DNA of 64,000 nucleotides from Chinchilla lanigera (GCF_000276665.1 NW_004955429.1:4432239-4496238), one strand, 5' to 3'; positions 33,226 to 46,142 are shown, counted from the stretch's first letter. A program made the numbers and translations. Notes: generated from the sequence alone by a model not told the origin.

Positions 33226-34322
33226 CTCTGTGGCATCCACTGCAACCATAAAACCTGCACTGTTACCAAAGCAAAGCCATGTAAGATGCTCCTTGGATAA
33301 AGTACAGCTTGTGTGTTTACATTTAATTTACAGATCAAATGGCTTGCCTTTGTAAGTAACTTCAGCAATTTTAGTTGCTAAATCTTTGCTTCTCTAATAT
33401 TGTTGGGTCATTTCTATGTTTCAGCTAATTAAAACATCTTCCATGTAAAAAATATTATATATTAAAATGATACATTTTATGGCATATTTCTAGAAATATA
33501 TTGTGTTGGAAGGTACTTGTATTTATAAGACATAAACTATGGAATTATTAAAATAATTTACTGTTTTCCAAAAGACTTACATTAAAATTCCTTGAGATAT
33601 GAAACTCCACTACCTAAAATGTATGTAAAATACTTTTTCGATATTTAAGTACAATTTTTTGTGAACAAATTATAAAATGAATACTTCCTGCATTTGGATT
33701 TTTTACTTAGCTTGGTTTTTGAAATAAATAAGGCACAGTTGAACTTGACTTTAAAATAAAGATACATTGGAAAGGGCCTAAAGGAACCGTGCATGACCAC
33801 ATTAGAAATTGGCTGGCAGCCCAGCTGCTCCATCTCCGAAGGCTGTCTTTCTCCAGGGAACTGCAGGTGCTGCGAGCTCAGCTTTGTGTGCTTTGCCTTT
33901 ACTGAGCTTGAAGCTGGACCCACTCTGTTTCCACACAGAATTATGTCCCTGTGCTCAGCTAATCAGATTGTAAGACAGTTTGCTCAGCCTACTTTAGGGG
34001 TGGGTTATCTGCTCTCTCAGAGGAGCTGTTACCGCAGGTGATAACCTCTGGGTTCCTGTGTATTTTAGCTCCCTTTCCAGTTCCCAGGGATTTTGCTTTC
34101 ATTTCTGCTACCATGTTTTAAGACATTTTTGCCAACATTCATTCATAATGTATGCATGGAAACTGTGTTCTGAATTCTAGTGGCACCATGAACTAATGTA
34201 ATTTTAAGCCAGAGAGATTCTTTACTATATTATTCGTATTAGAGGATCCTAAGAATAGGATATTACAGGCAAAGATATTAAGCCTCACAGATAATGAAAG
34301 GAATAAAAAATTAAAACAATAA
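33226..34322. other. Intronic sequence, nothing recognised
   Basis: AT-rich except for a GC-richer patch at 33800-33935 that matches nothing I know. Confidence 0.5.
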
Positions 34323-34474
34323 TTTTTTTTTTTGGCCTTTTTGAGACAGGGTCTCACTAAGCATCTTAGCCTGGTCTTGAATTCACTTTGTAGCACAGAC
34401 TGGCCTTGAACTAGTATCTTCTGCCTCAGCCTCCTGAGTGCTGGGATTATGGGCGTGCACCACCACTCCCGGCT
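34323..34474 (-). mobile_element. B1 SINE with internal duplication
   Basis: TTTTGAGACAGGGTCTCACT, TTGTAGCACAGACTGGCCTT, CCTCCTGAGTGCTGGGATTA. Confidence 0.92.
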
Positions 34475-35548
34475 AACAATAATTATTTTAAACTTTAGCA
34501 TTTTTGCCCAAAATTTAAAAATAACCCAGTATTAACTGAAATATGGTCATAACAGTTTTATGTTGCTAGTGAATTTTGATTTCATTCTCTTTATGGCTTC
34601 CACTTTGATATTTTGTATTTAATATTAGAAATAAACTTGTGATTTTTCACTGACAGTGGTCTAGAAAGTGGTTATAGTGAAAATAATAACAGAAGCGGTA
34701 ACATGAAAATATAGTGAACAGTATATAGCCATAATTACAAAGATTGAATATATAAAGCATGATTTGTTCATGTGATGTAATACCATGTAGTATTTAAAAA
34801 TAATGATGTAGGCATATATATTTTAATATGGATAGTTATAAAATATTAAAGGAAGATAGGTTAGAGACAAATTTATGTGCTTTTGTATATTTTCACAAAT
34901 GAAAAGTTTTGGAATGATATGGATATATACCAGATATTGACAACAGTAGAGGGAATGATAAATTTTTTTTTTTGCTTAGTTTTATTTTCCTGTTTACCTT
35001 TAATGAGCATTAATATTATGTATTTCATAAATGTAACCATACTCATAAGTGAAATAAATCAGACTCACTTGTGTAAACATTGTATTCTCTCCTAGTATAA
35101 GAAACTGAATGAATAAATAAGATCCAAAAGGTACAGTAGATATAGTGAAAAGGAAAGGAACTGCTCAAAAGGAAAGAACAACTGGGATGGTGAAAAAGAG
35201 AAAGGAAGGAAGGGAAAGAAAAGAAATGTATATATACACAAGATAGCTAACATAATTATCCTACTAATTTCTATTAGTTCATTGAAAGGAACTGTTAGTG
35301 CTTATATTGTTGATCTATTTTGCATGCCTGTACCTGGTAATCTGAGCAACTACTTTGAAGATAACAATATGCAATATGATAACCACTGATAGTTTCTGAT
35401 CTTGTTTTGAAATTCTGTATTATTTTTATTGTTTTTTAATCTCTTTTTTGTCTCTAAAATAAATATGTATATATAAACTATACAGGAAAAAATTGGTATG
35501 TGACCCATTAGCTATTACAGATTGCTAAGACAATGTTAATGGTGTGGT
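34475..35548. other. Intronic sequence, nothing recognised
   Basis: AT-rich with a GAAA/GGAA-rich patch at 35185-35228. Confidence 0.5.
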
Positions 35549-35694
35549 GTGGTGGAAAAGTTCCAGGATCAAGAGACTGGAAACTCTGGTAATAGTCCAA
35601 GCTGTGTCACTAATTGGCGGTGAGACCATCAGCAAGTCTCTCTGGGCCTCAGCGTCTATATTTGAAAAATAAACTGCTTGAACTAGGTCTACAA
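35549..35694 (+). mobile_element. MIR
   Basis: AGTCCAAGCTGTGTCACTAA, AGCAAGTCTCTCTGGGCCTC, AGCGTCTATATTTGAAAAAT. Confidence 0.78.
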
Positions 35695-36189
35695 TTTTAA
35701 AACTCTTGAGCAGACTGTTAGAATTTCCAAGGAATTAGCAGGATGGAACAGGTTTTTCTGTAAACTCCCCTGCCTCCTTCAGCAAACAGATCAGCTCTGT
35801 AAAGTTGATATTTTGTGGGTTGTTTTATTTGTAGCCATCTTTCATAGATTTTGGGTGAGATAAGGAAAAGAAATATCTTTCAAGATTCAGCAATCCTAGG
35901 TACTTCTGCTACTCTTCTACCTGAACTTCCTTCATAGTGGAGCTGATCTTAGGTATCAGGATGCCTTTGCTTTCCAGAAAATATCAAAACAGTAACAATC
36001 TACATCCACTGAGAACTGATTAGTAAATGGATAATTAGGGGAGTGTCTTTATCCTATCAGGCCTATAGAGGCCTGTATTTTACAGAAGTGAAAACCATTT
36101 CAGCACCTTATATGATTTTTTTTTCCATTTAGTCTTGACCCAGTGAAATGGCACTATCTTCCAGTTCTATCCTGCTTCAATGTGCACTG

Positions 36190-36310
36190 CAGTGAATAGT
36201 TGTCTCCAGTACTTGTGTAACTTTAGGCATTTACTTAACCTCTTCACATTTCAGGGGTATGTTTTCTAATGACTCAGATTAGGTGATCTCCAAGTTTACT
36301 TTAGCTATAA
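36190..36310 (+). mobile_element. MIR-like SINE, decayed
   Basis: GTGTAACTTTAGGCATTTAC, TTAACCTCTTCACATTTCAG, GATTAGGTGATCTCCAAG. Confidence 0.6.
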
Positions 36311-36777
36311 ATTTCTCTAAAATTATGCAGTTATTAAAGTGATAACTGATGAAATTTGAGTTCACTATTAACTCTGGTTACTGATATGATATTACTGATA
36401 CTATATTTGAAATTAAGTTATATTGGGAAACTTACGTACATTTAACAAGGTAAGTCTTCTATATTATCGTGGTACTTCAAATCTAAATAATGAAGCCACA
36501 TGATTTGGTTCTGACCTTCTGTACCTATATTTTCCCTAGCTTGATATTGTTTATGTCTGTTCAGAGGATACTACATTATTGATTGGTGCCTAGGATGACC
36601 TGAAATTTAAGGTCAGCTTTCAATTTGATGACTCTTAACTACCCAAGATATAAGGAGATGCCTTAAAATGCAGTCTATTCTCCGGTTTATAGTAGATTTT
36701 ATTCACATCACAAATACCCTTTAAAAATCTGTATTATGTAGTGATATGATGAAAATCTATGTTGAATGTTTAAACTT

Positions 36778-37250
36778 TTTTAAAAACTTTACTGTAAAAA
36801 AATACATTGCCATTAATTCCCCTCAAAATACTACCCCTTCATTTTGAACACAGTTATCCCAACATTCTTGCCATTTTCTGAAGCAGTTGTGGAAGTATTT
36901 TGTGTCTTTATGGGGTGTGCTCCAAAGTACAAGTGAACATTCCTGCCAAATGCCCTCCATAAAAAAGTCAGGGTCAAAAAAATACTAGTGTTTCCTTAGC
37001 CACCTTCCTCACCACATCTGACACCGTGGGACTTCTGGCTCTTCCTCCAAGTCAAAATGATGAGGAAAAGTAAATATTTTGAAGGACATTGAAATAGATT
37101 GACAGTATAACTAAAGACACCAAAAAAAAGGACTTTCAGAACAGCCTCGCCAAGTGGCAAGAATGGTAGGATAAGTGTGTTAGAAGCAAGGGGGAGGGAT
37201 TTGGAGGGGGTAAGTGGCCATGTGTCTTCTTATTATAATAAAATTTTTAA
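36778..37250 (+). mobile_element. Mariner-derived inverted-repeat element, copy B (near complete)
   Basis: Left arm (36778-36905: ATTGCCATTAATTCCCCTCA, CCCAACATTCTTGCCATTTT, TTTTGTGTCTTTA) is the reverse complement of the right arm (37110-37250: TAAAGACACC, GCCAAGTGGCAAGAATGGTA, TTATTATAATAAAATTTTTA). The spacer carries a decayed sense transposase piece (CCGTGGGACTTCTGGCTCTT). About 470 bp end to end; frames are broken by several stops. Confidence 0.86.
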
Positions 37251-38074
37251 GAAATTAAGCATCCACTGTATTTTTTTTAATCACACCTCATAGATCATCT
37301 TTAAGATAATGTGTCAAAAGTAGTATCTATACTTACCAATTTCTAAATCTTTGATGTGAAATGGTGCTATATGCAATTGACTAGCTCAAATGAGAAAAAT
37401 GGGGAAATATGTAAATAGGAGTAATTCTTCAATAAACTTTTAAAGTAATACTCTTCATTTATATTGTCTTTGTTTTATATAAACCTTATTTGTTTATTAC
37501 TATAAATTTAGTTCAGTTTTTAAGGCCATACTTTTCTGTTAAAATTTTTTGTTGGACACTAGAATAGGACATCAGTCTGCTTTGTGATTAAGATAGATGT
37601 ATAAACAAATAATTACAGCATGGTAGGAACGTTGTACAGTGGTAGGATTCTCTGCAGTTAAGGGCCTAGGAAAATGGCACTCCCAGTAGAAGTATATGAG
37701 AATTATCGTTTGATTTCATTGTGTGTAACACGTGAAGCCATGCTTTTTCCAATTAATTTTAGTGTACTACTTTCTTCAGTGTCCTCTGCTGATAAGGAGC
37801 ATTGTTCATGAGAGGCTTAATTTCTGCAGAAATTCTTAGCAAAAAATATTTTGAAAGTTCAGTCCTTTATAATTTGGAAAACCTCACAGAATGATATTTT
37901 AGGAACTGATTAACTCCGTATTGAAGAAGATAGTTCTATCAGTAAAGCATTATACTTGGGAAAAGAGAAGTTTGTTGTACTAAATGATCATTGCGTCATT
38001 ACAGCTTTATAACTAATAGATATTTTCCAGCCAGTTAGCTGCAGATAAAGAATGTTAACCAAGACCATATTCCT
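37251..38074. other. Intronic sequence, nothing recognised
   Basis: AT-rich, no repeat or exon seen. Confidence 0.55.
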
Positions 38075-38172
38075 GGGGCTGGGGATTTAGCTCAGTGGCA
38101 CAGCGCCTACCTGGCAAGCACGAGGTCATGAGTTCGATTCCTGGTACCAGAAAAAAAAAAAACAACCCAAAA
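38075..38172 (+). mobile_element. ID-like SINE, recent
   Basis: Full length, with the start at GGGGCTGGGGATTTAGCTCA and the end at GGTACCAG followed by an A-rich tail. Target duplication ACCATATTCCT lies just before it and about 20 bp after the tail. Confidence 0.93.
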
Positions 38173-38565
38173 AACAGAAATCAAACAAACAAACCATATT
38201 CCTTCATTTTTCAGATACACTTAAAAGATGGGCAAATTGCTTGGGTCAGTGCAAATTGTATTAAACTACAAATATCTACTATGATCTGATTCTTGAATGT
38301 TTTGACATATGCGGTATTAACTATCATGATACTTTGAAAAATATGCATTGGCAAATTATTTCCTTTTATTGTTAGTTCTGTTCCTGTTTCAGAAAGTTGC
38401 ATGCTTACTAAAAGGTAGGGAAGGAAAACAGAACTGAACAGAAATTTTAATGCTTGTTGAAGTAGTACTGCTGCATGATTGGTTGAGGGAGAAGGACTTG
38501 AGTGACTAAAATGACAGTATCATATTTTTCTGTTTTAAACGTGTTTGGGTTTTCATCATTGTAGT

Positions 38566-38604
38566 CTGTGTTCTACCACTGAACAAAGACCCCAGCACTG
38601 GCCT
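38566..38604 (-). mobile_element. ID-like SINE remnant
   Basis: GTTCTACCACTGAACAAAG and CCCCAGCACTGG only. A short, decayed match. Confidence 0.4.
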
Positions 38605-39059
38605 TCACGAGACAACCAAAAGTACATAGAAAGCAATTTTACGTGATGTTGGCAGTCTCAGTGCAGTCAGCTGTTCATTGCAAAGCTCTTGCCAGTGCAC
38701 TCAGAAGGTGTTCAGGGGGGAAACTGATAAGTGTCTGGAAAGTCTTGTTTTTGACTAATGTTCAGATTGCATCTTTGTGTGTAAGTTACTGAAGTCTTCA
38801 TTGAAAAAGACAGTGTTTGATGTATATTTTCCTCTGGGATTCATTGTTTTGAAGAAAAGAAAAAAACAAAAATAATGGTGTAAAATTTCAAAACACCAAT
38901 GTAGGAGAGGAACAATAGTCAGTACATTGCGTATTGTTATCTTCAAAGTAGTTGCTCACAAGATATAGGCACAAAAAATTGATCAAACGATATAGGCATA
39001 AACTTTTCTTTTCAATGAACTAATAGCAATTAGTAGTATAACTGTCATTATCTTGTGTG

Positions 39060-40030
39060 TACACACGCACATTTATTTATTTATTTTTTCCTTTTCCCTT
39101 CCTTGTTTTCTCCTTTCTCCCATTCCAGTTTCTCTTTCCTTTTGAATAGTTTCTTCCCATTTCACAATAGCTATTATACATTTTGGGTCTTACTTACTCT
39201 TTCAGTTTCTTACACTAGGGAAACAGTATGATGTTTACACATGCAAGACTGATTTATTTCACTTATGAGTATGATCTCAAGTCACATCCATTTTCCTATA
39301 AGTATCTCAAGTTTATTCATCTTTATAGCTAAGTAGTACTCCAGTGTATAAAAATACCATATCTTTTTTTATCTATTCCTCGGTTGGTGGGCAATTGGGT
39401 TGCTTCCAAGATTTTGCTATGACAAATTGTGCTGCTATAAACATGAGTGTCTGTATATCACAGTGCTATGTTTTCAGTTCTGGGAAAATACCTAGAAATA
39501 CAGTTTATAGAAAAATAAAGTGTGCAATGTAGGAAATAGCCTGTCTCTATCAAAATCTTCAACAATTACAATTATCAAAACACCCCTGCATTTTATTATC
39601 TTCTTGGTGTTAAATGGATTGAAAATATAACTTTTCCCTTTTAAACACACAATTACAAAGATAGTCACAATAGAAGAAAGTCATCACAAACATAGTGTCC
39701 TTGAGTGATGTCCGCAGTTGTTGCCTGAAATGAATTTGCATAACTGAATAGCTGGGTCAAATGGGACCTCTGATGCTAGTTTTTTGAAGATTCGCCACAC
39801 TGATTTCCACAGTGGTTGCATCAGTCTACATGCCCACCAGCAGTGGAGAAGTTCACTTTTCCCCACAGCCCCTCCAGCATTTGTTATTGGGTGATTTCTT
39901 GATGATAGCCGTTCTTTCTGGGGTGAGTTGGAATCTCAGTGTTCTTTTAATTTGCATCTCTCAAATGACCAATGATGTTGAACGTTTTGTCATTGTTTCA
40001 AATGTAAAAGTTTACCTCTTAAAGTTGTAA
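39060..40030 (-). mobile_element. L1 ORF2 3' region
   Basis: The minus strand gives ELLHCWWACRLMQPLWKSVW and FKKLASEVPFDPAIQLCKF, clear L1 ORF2. Further left are TAAGTAGTACTCCAGTGTAT and CCTCGGTTGGTGGGCAATTG. Broken frames. Confidence 0.85.
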
Positions 40031-42117
40031 TAGTAGTTTAATACGATAATTATTAATTTGAATTTTTGGTATCATGTATCATGGTTAATATTTGAGAAGT
40101 TTTTAGCAGAGATGTATCTTCAAGAAGAAATTTTTGTCCTTTATTACATTGAATTTAGGCTTTCTGATCTTCAGGAAATGATCCTTTGAATGCACTTAAT
40201 GTATATAAAACACCTTGTAAAATATTTTCATTTTTTCTTTAAAGCCAAAGCTATCAGCATTTAAAAATAAAAACAGACTATTTTAATTTCTTTAAGAGTA
40301 GTTCTAAGGGAGTGTGATTGAAACTTGAAGAGTAAAATAGTGAGCAAAGCCTGTGCCTGTGTAAAAGGCAGGTGCTTTTTCCTAACCTGAGTCTCTTGTT
40401 GGGAGGAAACAGGTAGACTCATCTAGTGACTGGTTATGGCTGCAGTCCAGATCACACATCTTAAACTTACTGTATATTAACAAGCCGCCTTGTGGCATCA
40501 TACTACCAAGACATATCCTATTACCGGCTCAGTATCTTTAAATCATGTCAGTACTCTGTAAACATACGTAAACTCCAAAGAAATCATACCTTGAATACCT
40601 TGAAATTGTGGTGTAAAGTATGGTGTAAAATTAGCAACATTTTGAAATTGTGTAATAGCAAAATATCTGGGGAAAATCTCCTATTTCCATTTGCAGGGGA
40701 GTAGCTAAATAAGATTTGGTGTATTCACACTGGAATTGTATACACCAGTGAAAATAAATAAACCCAAGTAGAAACTTGCCAGCTGTCCATCAAACCCTCT
40801 TCTATTTCTTTGTTCAGGTAGGTAGATCTCACATGTCCCAGCATTTCTGTAGTAATGTGTGTGTGTATTTCAGTAACAGAATTAGAAAATAATGTCACAG
40901 GCTATTAAAGAAGAAAAAGTGAATGCAAAAAATATTCTAGTTAGATTCGGTCATACTTGCTTCTGGGATAAGATTAATAAAGAGGAGTTCTTTCAGATTT
41001 TAAGAAAAGTTATTTAAATGCCTTATGACTAGTAAGAATTCTTATTCCAACTATAATTTTGAAATCAATTTCTCTATATTTAGAATTTTAACCCAAACTT
41101 TTCCCTGGTATGCAAATATTTATTGTTACAAAGAGGACTAAGGGAGAGAATTAGATAGTATAAGTTAAGTGTATCATCACTACCGACAGACAGCTTGAAG
41201 CATCTGACTGGAAAGTGATTCTGAATGGATCATAAAAATGAAGAAAAGTACATTGTGATTTTTTTTTTGCCAGCTTATCATTTTGTGAGACTAATAACAC
41301 TGTTACTAGATTACATGTATCATAAGTCAGAAATAGCTTTGAAACTTGTAACAGTAGTCAAAACTAAACCATTCATGAAACACTTCTGGATGTTTCATAA
41401 GATTGTTTCCAACTTTTTAATATACTTAGATTTAAAATTGCTATTTTCTATGAATGTGACATTTTAAAAGTGAGGATTTAAGATGTCTTTGAAATATGAT
41501 CTGGGGGAGAGAGAAAGGGAGAGGATATAGAGAGAAGAAAGGATGAGAAAGAAGAAAACGGGAGAGGAGCAGCAGAAGAAGAGGAAGGTGGGAGAGGGGA
41601 AGAGAGAAATGTACTGTCTAGGTAAAAGAGTAAAAACTAGAAACCTGAATAAAAAAGGAAATCACATAGTAAAACACCAGCAATTCAAAATAATGTAGAA
41701 ATGGAGCCACACCAAAACAGCACTAGAGAAGACCCATATCCCCAGTCAATTTATACATGTCATCTGTATAAAAGATGTTACCAATAAATGTTCAAGTCAA
41801 TAATAAATTTACAAGTTGAGTTATATTTGGAAAAATAAAGTTCACTTGTTTAATTAGAAATATTATGGATAAAAGTCGCCTAGACCTTTCATCTTCAAGT
41901 TGTGAGAGTGTTAAATACAGTGTCTTTAGTCATATTAAATATGCACTGAAAACCAGAAATTACTTTTTGGGAAAATATTCATAGATGTGTAGCATCTGTG
42001 CAATTCCAATTGTTTTCAAACTGGATTGGCCAACATAGGGGAGAATCAAGAGAGCCCACAGACTGCATGTAAAGGATTCCAGGCATACTTAAGCATATAC
42101 AAAATTATATTCAAGTC
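40031..42117. other. Intronic sequence, mostly unique
   Basis: Only the purine tract at 41502-41609 stands out. No exon or repeat family identified in the remainder. Confidence 0.5.
41502..41609. repeat. Purine-rich tract, about 108 bp
   Basis: Almost only A and G on the plus strand, with few pyrimidines (near ATATAG, GAGCAGCAG, ACGGG and GGTGGG). Low complexity, no tandem unit. Confidence 0.85.
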
Positions 42118-42270
42118 TTTTGTTTGTTTTTTTGAGACAGGGTCTCACTATGCAGTTCAGGCTGGCCTTGAGCTCACTTTGTAGCCCAGGCTGGTCTCGA
42201 ATTTGCAACGATCCTCCTGCCTCAGCCTCCCGCATGCTGGGATTACAGGTACGTGCCACCATGCCTGGCT
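42118..42270 (-). mobile_element. B1 SINE with internal duplication
   Basis: GAGACAGGGTCTCACTATGC, TTGTAGCCCAGGCTGGTCTC, CGCATGCTGGGATTACAGGT. Confidence 0.93.
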
Positions 42271-42629
42271 CAAAATTATATTCAGTCATACTTTAACTAA
42301 ATTGGAATTTAAACAAAAAAAGAGCTTAATTCTAAACATCAGATTCCTGTACATATTCGAATGTTTTACAAGGAAGTGGCCCATCAATTCATGTCAATAT
42401 GTGAGGAATAATTTGCTCTGAGATTAGGACTGTGGAATATCTGAAAGACAAGCAGTATCTGATTAAAACCGTAATATTCCTCCTGTGTCACTAGTGTCAT
42501 GTCGTGGAACAAGTGGGCGGGCTGGCTGATTCACGTCACCTGCTGGCTCATTTTGGTGACGTACTCATCCACTGTGAACCCATTCCTTCATCACACTTGT
42601 GATGTTTGTCAAAACGTAGTGAAAGTTTG

Positions 42630-42705
42630 AGCTGGGGTGAAACTCAACCGTAAAGCGCTTATCTAGCATGCAGAAGGCCCTGGGATCCCCAGTACAATAA
42701 AAATC
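42630..42705 (+). mobile_element. Old ID-like SINE
   Basis: GAGCTGGGGTGAAACTCAAC, AAAGCGCTTATCTAGCATGC and CCCCAGTACAATAAAAA. An older subfamily with AGCGCTT rather than AGCGCC. Confidence 0.75.
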
Positions 42706-43619
42706 CAATGAGAGTTGTATAGCTCTTCAAGATTCTGTTTAAACAAACCATACTTTTTACACTGATGTCCTGAGTGTCTGAAAAGTAATAATAGGTTTTT
42801 GAAATAAGTTTTCATGCATTAGTAACCTCTGTGATTTTTTTTTTTAAAGAGTTAAATACTGTTTGCTTTATGCAAGGGCTCAAAAAAGCCTCAAATTTTG
42901 ATGTACTTTGGACTTTGGATTTTTTCCTTAGGAATACTCAGACTGTGTTACCATCCTTCTGTTAATGCCAAGGAGTCAAGGCTCGTGTGTGTTAAGCAGC
43001 CTGCCTGCTGTAGTCTGCAGCTAGTAAGTAAAGGGTCCAGGCCCAGGCAGCCTCATTGTGAGGTCTGCTGTGCATTTCCTCCGTGCATGCCATTTCCCAG
43101 CATTACAGGATAAGCTTGAAGCCAGTGATAGAACACAGTAGGTCCAAAATTCAACCATAGAAAAGAGCAAAAAAAAAAAGAAAAAAGAAATGAGCGCACA
43201 CACTGAAATTCAGTCTTATGTTTCCTCAGCAACTGACATCATGAAAAGGGATTGTATCAGTATGAAAAAGAACTTCCCTGAAAATAGAGATTTTACTCTA
43301 AGTACCTGGTATTGATAATACAATTGCTGGCAATAGTAATCTTATAATTTTAGATATACCATGAAATTATGTCTTCTAAGGTGAATATAATATAAAATAC
43401 TTTCTCATGCTTTACCACAAGTAATTTCTGGAATCTACTGGGAAGCTGACCTCATTCTTCAAGTATAAAAAATTAGAGATGATAGCTTAAGACATGTTAT
43501 TTGTTGTGCATATAGGCCTTCTTTTATAACTATTATGTGTATTTGTGTGACAGCCATATCTCTTCCACTTGGGACAAAATTTAGACTTTGTACCTCCCAT
43601 ACATACGTTGTTTTTTTTT
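42706..43619. other. Intronic sequence, nothing recognised
   Basis: AT-rich; A-rich run at 43171-43188. No exon seen. Confidence 0.5.
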
Positions 43620-43870
43620 TTTTTCCATAAAAACCATCTTTACTGAGGTATAATTTACAAACAGAAAAGCCACTCATTCTAAGTGTACATTTCAGTGGTT
43701 TGTGGCAAATTTATAATTCTAACACTTTTATCCCAATTTCTTAGAACGTTTCCATTACCCTAAAAAGTTAAGTCTGTCAGCTTATGTTCCCTTATGTGTG
43801 GTTATTACTTTTATTATTTTATGATGGGTGTTTTCCCCTAACACTTTCCCTGTCACCCTTCTTTTAGTTT
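43620..43870 (-). mobile_element. Old L1 3' UTR fragment
   Basis: ACTGAGGTATAATTTACAAA, AAGTGTACATTTCAGTGGTT and CCCAATTTCTTAGAACGTTT. Confidence 0.68.
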
Positions 43871-44733
43871 GCTTTGTCTAGTTGTTGTATCTAATTTTCA
43901 TGGAGTTTTTCTTTTTTTTTTTTTATTTTGGTTTCTTAACCTTGAGCTGTTCTTCAATCAGATGACCTTGCTATGAAGTCTTTTAAGGGACTCCGATGGC
44001 AGTGCTTAGTCCACAGGAGTTTAACTGCTGGTGCTCCAGTCCGTGCTTAGCTTCCAGCCCTCGGCTGCTGCCGATATATGAGTTGCTGGTCGTGGTGGGA
44101 AGGCGATATGCGTAGTGATACACACAGCGGAGGTCCTAGTGGAGAAACCGGGGACTGGGAATGAAATCCTTCACTGTGTGGGCCCGCAGTTTGCCTTTGT
44201 TACAAACAGATCAAAGGCACTGTGGATTTGTGGGAGTGAAGAAGGCACATGTGTCTATTTCTTTCCGTCTTCTCTTTGGATATAGACCCACGAAAATGTA
44301 ACCCTCCCTGTTTTCTGCAGGGAAAAGATAGATGTTTAGAGGGGTCTCAGTGTGATCATCTAGATGGATGGGAGACAGCTGAGCTGTCTATGTCTCATCC
44401 CAACATTTTTCAGAAAGCAAAAGTCAAATTGCTTACTCTTTATCCTGTCATTTCTTTTTCTGTAAAAAAGTCAGTTATACAATATCCAGCAAGCTTGATT
44501 CAGAAACGTGAAGCATGAAATGGCAATCTAAGAGTTTCTCATATTATTTAAAAGAGAAGAAAATGTGAAGTATATTTGGGAGCTGTGAGATGAAGTCATA
44601 ATAATGTACTAGAAATTTAATACATGAATAGCTTTTAAAGAATTAAAATGAGAGTCCTATAGATAAAAGAAAAATTTAAAGATAGTAAATTAGATCAATG
44701 ACCTATTAGAAGCAAAAATCCATGCAGATTATT
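43871..44733. other. Unique stretch with moderate CpG content
   Basis: 43980-44350 keeps several CpGs (CTCCGATGG, CTCGGCTGCTGCCG, GGTCGTGG, GGCGATATGCG, AGCGGAGG) and a TCF-type motif ATCAAAGG. No frame or repeat recognised. Confidence 0.4.
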
Positions 44734-44861
44734 CCCAGGCATGATGGCACACACCTGTAATCCCAGCACTAGGGAGGCTGAGGCAGGAGGATTGCTTTGA
44801 GTTCGAGGCCAGAGTGAGGTACATAGTGAGACCCTGTCTCAAAACAAACAAACAAAAAAGA
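44734..44861 (+). mobile_element. B1 SINE without internal duplication
   Basis: CCAGGCATGATGGCACACAC to CCTGTCTCAAAACAAACAAA. Target duplication AATCCATGCAGATTA / AATCTATGCAGATTA. Confidence 0.94.
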
Positions 44862-45207
44862 ATCTATGCAGATTATAAAGTGGAAGAGAGAATGTGAAAT
44901 AATGTGGCAGAGAAAATATTCTAGCCTCACATTGAGGAAAACCTCATTTTAATTCTTTTCTGGTTCTAGCCAGCCGCAGTCTTTGATAATTCTCAAATCT
45001 GAAGTACAGTTTCCTTATGTCTAACATGAAAAGGTTCATGTATTTAGGTTAAATACTAAGGTCTTCTGTGCTTTAAAAATGCATAACGAGGTGACAAGAA
45101 GCCCATGAAAAGATGTTCATCAGCAACCGTTAGGAAAATACGTACTAAGATCACTGTAAGATAGCAGGTCTGTACTTATCACAAGGACTAAAATAAAAAA
45201 TAGTGGC

Positions 45208-45300
45208 GGGGCTGGGGATTTAGCTCAGCGGCACAGCGCCTGCCTGGCAGTCGAAGTCATGAGTTCAATTCCTGGTACCGGAAAACAAACAAACAAACAA
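45208..45300 (+). mobile_element. ID-like SINE, recent
   Basis: GGGGCTGGGGATTTAGCTCA to GGTACCGG with a (CAAA)n tail. A small internal deletion lies at GGCAGTCGAAGTC. Flanked by the direct repeat AAAAAATAGTGGC. Confidence 0.93.
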
Positions 45301-45441
45301 AAAATAGTGGCAATACCAAATGTTGTTGAGGGTGTAGAGAAGCCAGATCACTTATACATTGCTGGTAGGCGTGTAAAATTGTACAATCACTCTGGAAAAG
45401 AATTTGGCAGTTTCTTATAAAATTAAAAATGTATCACTATA

Positions 45442-45778
45442 TGCTGTGATCTGAATGCATATCTTCCCAAAATTCATGTGTTACGATCCTGACCCTGTGC
45501 CGCATGGTGAGGCTTATAAGAGGTAAAGATTTGGGGAGATGATTTAGATTAGAAGGACTGAGCCCTAAAGAATAGGATATGTGCCCTTATAAGAGAGGCC
45601 TCAGAACTACCACGCCCTTCCTCCCTGTCAGAACACCACAGGAAGGAGCCATCTGTGAGGAGGAGGGTCCTCACCAAACAGCAAATCTGCTGGCACCTTG
45701 GTGTTGGACTTTACAATTTTCAACAATATAAAAACTAAATCTATGTTGTTTATAAAACACCCAGTCTGTGACACTTGC
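45442..45778 (+). mobile_element. MLT1-type MaLR solo LTR
   Basis: TGCTGTGATCTGAATGCATA, CCAAAATTCATGTGTTACGA, TGCCCTTATAAGAGAGGCCT, CTTGGTGTTGGACTT, GTTTATAAAACACCCAGTCT. The order and content of the MLT1 consensus. Confidence 0.85.
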
Positions 45779-45916
45779 TAAAAAAGAAATTCAGCACAAA
45801 TTTTAAGGTCTTATTAATTGGTTTTACTTGTGATTCTAGAATTGGGCAGCACTGCATTCCATAAAATAGTGTGTTCACATGAGCAGAGCAGAAGGGGTTG
45901 GTTGCTTGCTTCCTTT

Positions 45917-46066
45917 CGTTTTGTTTTTGAGACAGGGTTTTACTGTACAGTTCACCCTGGCCTTGAACTCACTTTGTAGCCCAGGCTGGCCTCAAACTTG
46001 CAGCAAACCTCCTGCCTCAGCCTCCCAAATGCTGGGATTACAGGCGTACACCACCACACCCAGCCA
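45917..46066 (-). mobile_element. B1 SINE with internal duplication
   Basis: GAGACAGGGTTTTACTGTAC, TTGTAGCCCAGGCTGGCCTC, CACCACACCCAGCCA. Confidence 0.92.
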
Positions 46067-46142
46067 GGGGTTGTTTTTAGAGGGAGAAAAAGTACAAAGA
46101 AAGCAGAAGAAACTAGTGGATTTCAAAGTTACATTTCTTTCC

